The translations under genes and the position numbers were made by a program. Below are positions 47,732 through 54,970 of a stretch of DNA of 64,000 nucleotides, piece after piece. Under the pieces are notes generated by a model. That model saw only the letters and a list, made by a program, of their open reading frames with translations. It did not search any database and had not been told where the DNA came from. The DNA is from Nitrospirota bacterium (lineage in GTDB: Bacteria; Nitrospirota; Nitrospiria; Nitrospirales; UBA8639), in the NCBI GenBank assembly GCA_011088105.1, contig JAALKI010000009.1, positions 23,373 to 87,372 on the forward strand, in the 5' to 3' direction. Numbering within the stretch: position 1 is the first letter of the stretch; the number at the start of each line of letters is the position of its first letter.

Positions 47732-48682
47732 CTATTCATTCCATTGTTGCCGTTCAACAGTGGGGACAATACGAGAATCTCCGATTAAGTCTATGCCAAA
47801 TGGATTGGCTTTTGACTCAGTTTGGAGGTCTGTTTTTACAGGAGTCGGTCGAAAATCGAGCGTGATGTTCAGTGTTTGTGCTGATTGGACTTGAATGACC
47901 TTTTCTGCAGTGCCTGATGGGTGCCAAGCGATAAGTGTATAGGTTCCAGAGGGAATGTCCGTGATTGAAAATGTCCCATCTTTGCGGGTTATGAAGAAAT
48001 ACGGATGTTCCAAAATCAGGCTCCACCCTTCCATATAGTCATGGTAGCTGCAACGAAAAATCAGTGGGCCCGATGTTTGAACCGTATAGATGATCTTGGA
48101 ACCTGGAACATGGTTCCCTTGTTTGCCCATCGTAAGAAAATCACTTTTTTGGCTGTTTGGATTTCGTTGAAGATCCTCGTGTATTAATAATCGGGCTCCT
48201 TCGATCGAAGGCTGAAAGACTTCTACTCTATGGATGACAGGATCCCAGTTTTGAAAGGTTATGACCTTGTTGCGTCCTACAACGCTGATATATGGAGAGA
48301 AGCGGCAGTCTTGTGTCTTAATGATTGGTGTTTGAGCGTCAGTGGGTTTTCCTTTTTTGATATCCTTGATGTAGACGACAATGCCAGGTAGGGTATGGTC
48401 CGTTCCTGGTTGTAAAAATGGTGAAAGACGCCAACCGTGACCATCGGAAACTCGTCCACAAAAATATGGATCAGGGTATACAACAAGATTATGCCTTCTT
48501 GGTGTAGGGAGAGAAGTTTTTAACGACACAACACCCATTAATGTACCTCCCTGAAAGTCTTTCTTTTCTTCATACGCAAGGACAGGCGAACTAATCATGA
48601 GTAGCCCGCCTAGAGTGATGGCCCATACGGCATTGAGAGGCGTTCTGATTCCATAGAGAAGGTTGAGTCGTCGTTTCCACAT
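47732..48682 (-). CDS. Exported cupredoxin-like protein with regulatory-like beta domain
   Basis: 316 residues with a signal peptide (residues 18-36, cleaved after PVLA). The central part is cupredoxin-like: HRVEVF at the first histidine and FRCSYHDYMEGW with Cys, His and Met for a type-1 copper site. The C-terminal part is a carboxypeptidase-regulatory-like domain (TRKDGTFSITDIPSGTYTLI, AWHPSGTAEKVIQVQ). The order differs from classical plastocyanins, so copper binding is likely, not certain. It is followed by the c-haem sensor gene upstream in the same cluster. Confidence 0.78.
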   Translation of the reverse strand: MWKRRLNLLYGIRTPLNAVWAITLGGLLMISSPVLAYEEKKDFQGGTLMGVVSLKTSLPTPRRHNLVVYPDPYFCGRVSDGHGWRLSPFLQPGTDHTLPGIVVYIKDIKKGKPTDAQTPIIKTQDCRFSPYISVVGRNKVITFQNWDPVIHRVEVFQPSIEGARLLIHEDLQRNPNSQKSDFLTMGKQGNHVPGSKIIYTVQTSGPLIFRCSYHDYMEGWSLILEHPYFFITRKDGTFSITDIPSGTYTLIAWHPSGTAEKVIQVQSAQTLNITLDFRPTPVKTDLQTESKANPFGIDLIGDSRIVPTVERQQWNE

Positions 48683-48777
48683 GGTGAGTTCCTGCTACGT
48701 GCATTAGATGATTAAAGATTCCGGTTTCTTCTTAAATAGGGTAACCAATTTGTGTGATAACGTTGGCACTCTTATCT

Positions 48778-49374
48778 TTATTCTGTTGATAGGGGAAACG
48801 AAATGATGACTCCTCCCATGACGTCTCCTAAGCGATGATCTCGTTTTGAGCTCAGGATATGAGTGTTGTGACAATGCACGCATGCTTTGGAAATTGCCCG
48901 GTCAGCATAGATCGCTTGAAAAAACTGTTGTTCACCTCGTGTCACAATTCCGGTATACGGTTGGGCAGGATTGCTGGCTATGGCGGCAAGACCTGTGCGC
49001 TCAAATTCATTTGTGGGGCCATTTTTTTGATAGATGGGCCACAGGCTTGCTAGGCGATACTGAAGCCCCATACCTTTCTGTTTAACTCTTATCCCTGAGA
49101 GTAAGAGCATTTGAGCGGGCAAAGGCAGTGCATTCCGTGTCTCCCAACTTTCCGAAGCGATTACGGTTCCCGTTTCTTGCATGCGTTCTACGACATGTGT
49201 GGCATATAAGGTTCGGTCAGCTTCGATAATCGCATGGATGTATGCTGCCACCACTTCTGGTTTGATCCCGATGAAAGAGCGAGGAGAATTTTGCGATCTG
49301 GATATGTATTGACTTCCTAAAACGAGAATTAAACCCATCCCAGCCATGGCGAGACCTTTCAACCAGTTCATCAC
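48778..49374 (-). CDS. Tll0287-like (DUF3365) c-type haem protein
   Basis: 198 residues. An N-terminal hydrophobic segment (residues 4-22) is followed by a helical DUF3365 domain with a single haem-binding CVHCH at about residue 165 (KACVHCHNTHI). Tll0287 from cyanobacteria is a redox-sensing haem protein of this family. It is likely periplasmic and membrane-anchored. Between a cupredoxin-like and a SUMF1-fold gene, it could exchange electrons with the former. Confidence 0.85.
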   Translation of the reverse strand: MMNWLKGLAMAGMGLILVLGSQYISRSQNSPRSFIGIKPEVVAAYIHAIIEADRTLYATHVVERMQETGTVIASESWETRNALPLPAQMLLLSGIRVKQKGMGLQYRLASLWPIYQKNGPTNEFERTGLAAIASNPAQPYTGIVTRGEQQFFQAIYADRAISKACVHCHNTHILSSKRDHRLGDVMGGVIISFPLSTE

Positions 49375-49445
49375 AATGCCTACCTTTCAAACAAACCCTT
49401 GTGGTTACAACTTTGTGTCAACCATGAGGACAAGTACCTCAGACG

Positions 49446-50273
49446 CTATTGAGCTCCCAGGGCATCAGATTGTTGAACAAGATCATGATTTCGAGCACAG
49501 CGAAATCCAATGCCATGGGTTTTAAGTGCGAACCCCCCCTTCCCTCGAGCGGTGGTTCGAATGTCAGATTCGAAGCTACGCCACGATCCTCCACGTATGA
49601 CCTTGAGTATGCCCATTTCTGGACCCCGTGGGTTCCGGGAAGGCGCAATCTGATAATAGTCTCGACCGTACCAATCTTGGACCCATTCTCTGACATTCCC
49701 TGAGAGATGATAAATACCGTACGGTGATTGTCCTCCAGGATGTGAGGAGACAGGTGAGAACGTCTGATGGGATTCCCACTCTCGGTCATAATTTGCTTGT
49801 GCTTTGTCCCCTAGATCATTTCCCCAAGGATAGCGACGCCCGTCTTGACCACGAGCAGCCTTTTCCCATTCGGCTTCAGTGGGCAACCGTTTCCCAGCCC
49901 AAAAGCAATAATCAACTGCATCATGCCAAGTGACTTGAACCACTGGGAGATCGGCAATATTGCTGACCTCTTTAATGGATCCGTCCCCATACACATTAAA
50001 AGGGGCTTTGTGGAGGGTTTCCTTGACAAATTTGAGGTAACGGCTGTTCGTGACTTCATATTTATCAATGGCAAAGGCGTCGAGATAAATTTTTTGACGC
50101 GGTTGTTCATCAGGACGGCCTTCGCCTTGGGCACTGCCTCGAATAAATGGTCCTACTGGAATGGGTACCATCTCTACAGGATCTTTCTCAATCGCAGGAC
50201 TGTTCGAAATGGCGAGACCAGGGGAGATGACGATAGACAAGACGATGAGGAAGACTAAGTAAAAACGTTTCAT
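49446..50273 (-). CDS. Secreted SUMF1/FGE-fold protein (copy 1)
   Basis: 275 residues with a signal peptide (residues 3-22, SIVISPGLAIS). SUMF1 fold marks: MVPIPVGPFIRGSAQGEGRP, YEVTNSRYLKFVKE, WHDAVDYCFWAGKRLPTEAE, GIYHLSGNVREWVQDWYG and KVIRGGSWRSFESDIRTTAR with final GIGFRCA. The catalytic Cys pair of formylglycine-generating enzymes in the GGSW region is absent, so it is not an FGE; non-catalytic or other (EgtB/NirV-like) roles are possible. It is overlapped by the preceding small gene (ATGA). Confidence 0.88.
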   Translation of the reverse strand: MKRFYLVFLIVLSIVISPGLAISNSPAIEKDPVEMVPIPVGPFIRGSAQGEGRPDEQPRQKIYLDAFAIDKYEVTNSRYLKFVKETLHKAPFNVYGDGSIKEVSNIADLPVVQVTWHDAVDYCFWAGKRLPTEAEWEKAARGQDGRRYPWGNDLGDKAQANYDREWESHQTFSPVSSHPGGQSPYGIYHLSGNVREWVQDWYGRDYYQIAPSRNPRGPEMGILKVIRGGSWRSFESDIRTTARGKGGFALKTHGIGFRCARNHDLVQQSDALGAQ

Positions 50274-50653
50274 TGTTTGCGCTCCTGACTCGCTGTCACA
50301 ATTTGGTGTGTTAAAGTACTCAGTTGCTGTGTGATCAGCTTCACGGTTTCATAGTCGTGATATTTCTCCGCCTTTTTCGAGTTTAATAATAGAATACGAG
50401 CTTCATGCAGTTGCTCTTCGATTTGAAATTGAATTCGAGGCGAGGCGAGTGTTCCTCCTATCGCGGCTTGGTGAAAGATTTCCCAAGCCGCATCGACGGC
50501 CTCTGCAGCTTCAAGAATCAGAAAACGTGTGTCACCTGCCGAGGGTGATGCTTCTGGTGAAGACTGAATGGCGGAGGCATTCATGGTGAACCACAGCAGC
50601 ATTGTCATGAGGATGATTAAACAGGTTTGAATTCTTAAGATGTTGGGTCTCAT
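50270..50653 (-). CDS. Exported helical hypothetical protein
   Basis: 127 residues. Signal peptide (LIILMTMLLWFTMNASA) then a short low-complexity stretch (SSPEASPSAG) and two to three amphipathic helices (FLILEAAEAVDAAWEIFHQA, EEQLHEARILLLNSKKAE, VKLITQQLSTLTHQIV). No family recognised. Its stop overlaps the start of SUMF1 copy 1 (ATGA), so the two are translationally coupled and may act together. GAGGGAGC precedes the start. Confidence 0.8.
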   Translation of the reverse strand: MRPNILRIQTCLIILMTMLLWFTMNASAIQSSPEASPSAGDTRFLILEAAEAVDAAWEIFHQAAIGGTLASPRIQFQIEEQLHEARILLLNSKKAEKYHDYETVKLITQQLSTLTHQIVTASQERKQ

Positions 50654-50757
50654 CTGAAGCTCCCTCTCAGGTTTCTCTCGCTTGTGTATGTAAGTCTTAA
50701 AAACAATTAGCGTTTCAGATTTTGAATCATGGAGAGCATATCCTGTAATTCTGAACT

Positions 50758-51742
50758 CTATGGGTTGAGTTCCAACCCGTTACGGATAAATTGCTCTGCC
50801 TCATTGTATTTTTCTTGCCCCATCTTCTTCATGGCTTCGATGGTGACTATGCGAACCTGTTTGTTAATTGTCGAAGGTGCAGAGCTGGCGCAGCGGAATC
50901 CCAGCCCAACCCCGTAACTATTATTTGACGGATGGTTCCAGAATCGATGGGTTGTCGTGATACTTTGCTTCGCGGCGATCCAAGATCCTCCCCGAATGAC
51001 CCGTTTAGCTCCCACTGTCAGACGATCTACATACGTTCCGGTCCCACCCAACCACAGGGGCTTGTCGGGTCCATGGGGGTTAGGGGGGTGTGGGGTTTTC
51101 TGGTAAAAACTTGGGTCATACCAGTCCTGTACCCATTCGAAGACGTTCCCTGCCATATGATAAATCCCATAAGGACTCTTCCCCGAGGGGATAGAGTCCA
51201 CCGGGAGTGTTGCGGTACGTTGTTTCCCATAGTTCGCTTTGAGTGGATCCGGTTGATTGCCCCAAGAGTATGTGAAACCTTCAGGGCCTCGAGCGGCATG
51301 TTCCCATTCGGCCTCAGTTGGGAGTCGCTTCCCTTCCCACTCGCAGAAGGCTTGGGCATCATACCAGTTAACCCCCACGACTGGTTGCCTAGGCTGATTC
51401 AGGCGTGGGTCGTCCCAATAGGCAGGTCCCGCATGGCCAGTTTCTTTCATAAATACTCTGTACTTATCGTTAGAGACTTCAAATGTATCGATGAAATACG
51501 CGTCAACAATCACCCAATGGGCAGGCCCTTCATCATGAAAGGCCTGCTTTGACCACGGCATGCTCATTCGTCGTTGAAACATGGTGGAAGATTCATTGTT
51601 ATGCATGTCGCCATTGGGTTTGTCCTGGTTGATCCCCATCACCGCAACCGAGAATGGGATAGCCACCATCCCTTCAGGGGTTTCACTGGAAGCTGGAATA
51701 GCCGACAGGAAAAAAAGGATGGAGTATAACCAAGAATGACAT
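50758..51742 (-). pseudogene. SUMF1/FGE-fold protein (copy 2), signal peptide out of frame
   Basis: The open frame 50758-51669 (303 residues) covers the SUMF1 domain: FEVSNDKYRVFMKETGHAGP, WYDAQAFCEWEGKRLPTEAE, GIYHMAGNVFEWVQDWYD, RVIRGGSWIAAKQS, GVGLGFRCA and a C-terminal TPR-like helix pair. Its first methionine lies inside the mature domain (the paralogue has MVLIP where this has MVAIP). A signal peptide sequence lies just upstream; ATG at 51742 begins it, but it runs into a stop unless one T of a 7-T run (A7 at 51710-51716 on +) is dropped. With six, it reads MSFLVILHPFFLSAIPASS in frame. It may be a sequencing error, slippage or phase-variable gene. Confidence 0.7.
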
Positions 51743-51859
51743 GGTTTTGGCTCTTCGCTTTCTCGATAGCCTTTCTGAATGTGTGAATAATTGACTATGC
51801 CAGCGAATGTTCATGTTGAACTCCATGACTCGTTCGTTCCATTAAGATAAGGCGAAGAG

Positions 51860-52804
51860 TTAGTTGGTAATTTTTTTTAGAATTAATTCTCGTGTTTGTT
51901 GATATTCGACATTCTCTGGGTCTCCTTTGAGAGCTTGGTCAATGGATGTTAATGCCTCTGGCCATTTTTCTTCACCCATACTGATCAATGAATGCATGAA
52001 ATCATATCGGATCGTATGGAGGGAATCAGAATCAACTGATTGAGCACAACGGAATCCAAGCCCTACACCATAAGAATTATTCTCTGGTTGATTCCAGAAA
52101 CGATGACTCGTATGGAGAGATGATGCTGGAGCGAGCCAAGATCCACCCTTTAGTACTTTGACGGGTCCTTGATTGGCAAAGTTGATTCCAGTGGCGGGTC
52201 CTTGGGGATTAAGAGCTGGTGTGACTTGGAAGTAGGCTGAATCATACCAATCGGATACCCATTCAAAGACATTACCGGCCATGTTGTACACGCCGTATCC
52301 ACTGATACCATCTGGATAGGAATCGACGGGTTTGGTCTTGCCAACATTTTGTCCATAGTTAGCCTTTTGAGGATCTAATTTGTGTCCCCAGGGATAGTGA
52401 CTACCATGAGGTCCTTTAGCGGCCCGTTCCCATTCGGCTTCCGTAGGAAGACGTTTCCCTTTCCACTCGCAAAATGCGTTGGCATCGTACCAATTAACAC
52501 CCACAACAGGCTGCTCAGGTTTATTTAAGCGTGGATCATCCCAATAAGCGGGTGCGGCATGACCGGTGGCTTTCATGAACCCTTTGTATTTATGGTTCGA
52601 GACTTCAAACTTATCGATGTGGTAGGCATCAAGTACGATTTGATGAATCATTTCATCGCTGTGGTCCTTGCTGCCCATCGTAAATTCCCCGCGTGGAATA
52701 AGAACCATGTCGTCTTTGTCATTTGCTGCCTCCGAGAATGTGGGCATGAGCAATAATCCAATCAGGAACATGGTGAATGAAATTGATGTGAAGAAGCTTT
52801 TCAT
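51860..52804 (-). CDS. Secreted SUMF1/FGE-fold protein (copy 3) with TPR-like tail
   Basis: 314 residues from ATG 52804 (AAGGAGG seven bases upstream). Signal peptide is MKSFFTSISFTMFLIGLLLM plus PTFSEA. The SUMF1 domain has MVLIPRGEFTMGSKDHSDE, WYDANAFCEWKGKRLPTEAE, GVYNMAGNVFEWVSDWYD and VLKGGSWLAPASSLHTSHRF with GVGLGFRCA. The FGE catalytic cysteines are absent. About 60 residues at the C-terminus look like a TPR pair (LISMGEEKWPEALTSIDQAL). It is close to copy 2 (both with HRFWN...NNSYGVGLGFRC), a recent duplication. Confidence 0.88.
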   Translation of the reverse strand: MKSFFTSISFTMFLIGLLLMPTFSEAANDKDDMVLIPRGEFTMGSKDHSDEMIHQIVLDAYHIDKFEVSNHKYKGFMKATGHAAPAYWDDPRLNKPEQPVVGVNWYDANAFCEWKGKRLPTEAEWERAAKGPHGSHYPWGHKLDPQKANYGQNVGKTKPVDSYPDGISGYGVYNMAGNVFEWVSDWYDSAYFQVTPALNPQGPATGINFANQGPVKVLKGGSWLAPASSLHTSHRFWNQPENNSYGVGLGFRCAQSVDSDSLHTIRYDFMHSLISMGEEKWPEALTSIDQALKGDPENVEYQQTRELILKKITN

Positions 52805-52900
52805 GAATAATCCTCCTTGAGAAGTACTAGACAATGGTTGATTGATAAAGCCAACTAAGCAATGTATGGATGGAGTTATAGCCCTCATATTGTGTTTTCC

Positions 52901-53236
52901 TTAGATTGTGGTTGTGTTTCGGGATGTGTCAGATGAGGTCTCTAGGGGCAGGCCAAAGCTTTTTGCCCGTCCCCAATGGTTTTTTTGACGTAAATTGGAG
53001 ATTGATGAACGAAAGGAATACCGATTTTTGATAATGGTTGGGTCAATCATTTCGCCGCATTGGATGCATCGGGAGACCACAATTTCTACTTCACGAGTGT
53101 CGCTGCTAAGATCGAGGCAATGATCGGTAACCATAAGGCCATCACAGCGATAGCATCTCTCTTTGGTTGTGCTGGTAATAAACTTTGAATCCATTGAGAT
53201 GGGTTCAGTGTTTATTTTTTGAAACGTGGTATCCAT
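52901..53236 (-). CDS. Zinc-ribbon protein
   Basis: 111 residues. Two CxxC pairs (ERCYRCDGLM and SRCIQCGEMI) about 30 residues apart form a probable zinc ribbon; between them DHCLDLSSDTREVEIVV. The last 40 residues are basic and Ser/Thr-rich. Small proteins of this type are frequent in Nitrospira by recollection. It is the first gene of the minus cluster, divergent from carH, with GGAGGAAG upstream; the TTTGTC repeats lie in its promoter region. Confidence 0.8.
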   Translation of the reverse strand: MDTTFQKINTEPISMDSKFITSTTKERCYRCDGLMVTDHCLDLSSDTREVEIVVSRCIQCGEMIDPTIIKNRYSFRSSISNLRQKNHWGRAKSFGLPLETSSDTSRNTTTI

Positions 53237-53269
53237 ATTTGTCTTCCTCCTTAAAATTAATTAAAAACT

Positions 53270-53331
53270 ATTTGTCTATAGTTTGTCTAATATAATGTCT
53301 AACGTTAATCCATTTGTCTATAGTTTGTCAA
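53270..53331. repeat. Phased TTTGTC direct repeats, probable CarH operator
   Basis: An exact 18-bp repeat, ATTTGTCTATAGTTTGTC, occurs at 53270-53287 and 53312-53329, 42 bp apart, i.e. four helical turns. Each holds two TTTGTC units spaced 11 bp, and another GTCTAA unit lies between them (53297-53302). This is like the tandem 11-bp repeats that the Thermus CarH tetramer binds. On the minus strand the units read TAGACAAA and overlap possible -35 elements of the zinc-ribbon gene. Confidence 0.75.
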
Positions 53332-53349
53332 TAGTTAAATTAAAAACAT

Positions 53350-53378
53350 TTGACATACATTATGCATAGTGATAAACA
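53350..53378 (+). promoter_or_regulatory. Probable carH promoter
   Basis: TTGACA at 53350-53355, a 17-bp spacer and the weak -10 TAAACA at 53373-53378. With this -10, transcription would start at or near the ATG (53385), so carH would be translated as a leaderless mRNA; no Shine-Dalgarno sequence is present. The promoter sits directly beside the TTTGTC repeats, allowing autorepression. Confidence 0.5.
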
Positions 53379-53384
53379 TACGTT

Positions 53385-54287
53385 ATGGGTATTTATCGAA
53401 TTCACCGATTTTCGAAATTGACAGGGTTAACCCCTCATGTCATTCGAGCTTGGGAGCGTAGGCATCACCTGGTAGAACCCGAGAGAGGGAAAAATCGATA
53501 TCGTCTGTATAGCGATGACGATGTGGCGTTGTTTCGCTATATCAAAGGAGAGATTGATAAAGGGCAGACAATTGGAGAGTTAGCCGATATCGGTCGGGAA
53601 AAACTCTTGGGCAAAGCGAAACTCGCTTCTCTGCAATCCATAAAAGTGGAATCTCCTTCGGAAGGTCTTTTGGCGGAATTAATAGAGGCAGTTCAAAAGA
53701 ATGATTTCGTGACGTTTGAAAAAAAATTGAATGGTGCCGTAGCTGTGGTTCCTTTTGAAGAAGCACTTCAACGATTTCTTATTCCATTACAAGTACGTAT
53801 TGGCGAAATGTGGCATGAAGGAAAGGTAAATATTGCGCAAGAACATTATGTGACATCGCATGTCCAACAGAAACTCTACGCGGCGATGAATCACATGAGA
53901 GTTATGAATCAAGGTCCTGTGGTGGTGGTGGCCTGTCCTCCTAATGAAACCCATGAAGTTGGGGCTCAGGCGGTAGCCTATCTCTGTCTATCGAGAGGGT
54001 ATCAGACACACTTCCTTGGTGCCAATCTTCCCATCGACCATCTCGCGAGCTATTGCCAAATGGTTCAACCTACCTTGGTGCTCCTCTCCATGACCCTTTC
54101 TCCAACACAGACTGAAGCCGAAACATTAGGACAGCAGGTGTCCTCAATGATTGTGCCATTGTGTCGTGTTGGAATAGGCGGATCAGGTATCTTGGCGTGT
54201 CAATCCGTGTTTCAAGAAAAAGATATTATGGTCTTTTCCAGTGCATGGGATTTAGAACCGCATTTATCTTCCCTCACCACCCAATAG
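53385..54287 (+). CDS. carH: CarH-type MerR/B12 photoreceptor transcriptional regulator
   Basis: 300 residues. An N-terminal MerR-type winged helix (YRIHRFSKLTGLTPHVIRAW, KNRYRLYSDDDVALFRYI) is followed by a helix-bundle cap and a B12-binding Rossmann domain. The cap has Trp143 and His144 followed by Glu153 and His154 (MWHEGKVNIAQEHY), the W-x9-EH signature of adenosylcobalamin photoreceptors. The B12 motif is ExHxxG (NETHEVGAQ, His190 as lower axial ligand). CarH represses in the dark as a tetramer and is released by light. Here it is divergent from a 16-gene stress cluster. Confidence 0.92.
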   Translation: MGIYRIHRFSKLTGLTPHVIRAWERRHHLVEPERGKNRYRLYSDDDVALFRYIKGEIDKGQTIGELADIGREKLLGKAKLASLQSIKVESPSEGLLAELIEAVQKNDFVTFEKKLNGAVAVVPFEEALQRFLIPLQVRIGEMWHEGKVNIAQEHYVTSHVQQKLYAAMNHMRVMNQGPVVVVACPPNETHEVGAQAVAYLCLSRGYQTHFLGANLPIDHLASYCQMVQPTLVLLSMTLSPTQTEAETLGQQVSSMIVPLCRVGIGGSGILACQSVFQEKDIMVFSSAWDLEPHLSSLTTQ

Positions 54288-54350
54288 GCCGTAGACAGAA
54301 CGTGTTTGATCTGTTAATCGGCATGGTGTGTGGCCTATAACCCCTCTTCA

Positions 54351-54785
54351 TTACAAATGTTTCTTGATGGTGGTGAGCAGCATGCGGGAGCGGGATTCAT
54401 CGCCTTCGCCCATATGGCCAACGCGGATGATGATTTCAGTTGTTGAGCGTGTTTTGGACTCTAGACTGATCCAGATGTTCTTCCCGTCAGAAAATTCCGA
54501 AGTGATTTTTGCGGTGATTTTGTCTCCACGTTCTTCCTCAATTGGAAGGTCCAATTCCTTGAGAGCCGCTAGTGTGGCTTGATGGATGGTAGGAACGGAT
54601 GCATTTATTTCCTCAGTTAACTTGCCAAGGAAAAAAACGGCACCTGCTGTTCCTCCAGCAGCACCAACCATGAGAGCCGCGCAACCAAAACTTTGGGCAA
54701 TCAAGAAAACAGCCAACAGTCCATGAAGGGTTGTACGAAAAATGTGATGAGCCTTCACGTGGGAAGAGTAGCGGACAGCGTTCAT
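54351..54785 (-). CDS. DUF3568-like lipoprotein
   Basis: 144 residues from ATG 54785, seven bases after AGGAGG; an upstream in-frame TTG is less likely. The N-terminus is a lipoprotein signal (LHGLLAVFLIAQSFGCAAL, Cys at the lipobox). A Gly/Ala-rich stretch (MVGAAGGTAGAVFFLGKL) is followed by VPTIHQATLAALKELDLPI and IWISLESKTRSTTEIIIRVG, typical of DUF3568. It converges with carH. Confidence 0.82.
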   Translation of the reverse strand: MNAVRYSSHVKAHHIFRTTLHGLLAVFLIAQSFGCAALMVGAAGGTAGAVFFLGKLTEEINASVPTIHQATLAALKELDLPIEEERGDKITAKITSEFSDGKNIWISLESKTRSTTEIIIRVGHMGEGDESRSRMLLTTIKKHL

Positions 54786-54970
54786 GTTCAATCCTCCTTT
54801 ATGAATGGGAAAAAAGATGGCAACGAGTATCTGCTGATTATTTCTTGATTATTCTCGGATTGCAAGGTATTCGTGATGGTTTGATTCAGGAATCTTGTAC
54901 CTGAAGATAAGACGAGGTACTTGCTAAAACGGCAGATTCTCTCGATTGAGACATACCTTCATGCTTAGCG

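Noticed and set aside
53270..53331. The TTTGTC repeats as a CRISPR array
   Set aside because: Repeat units are short (6-18 bp), helically phased, lack distinct spacers and lie in a divergent promoter; no cas genes are present.
54284..54338. ATAGGCC/GGCCTAT inverted repeat as terminator between carH and the DUF3568 gene
   Set aside because: Seven-base arms are about 41 bases apart without a T-run; likely chance.
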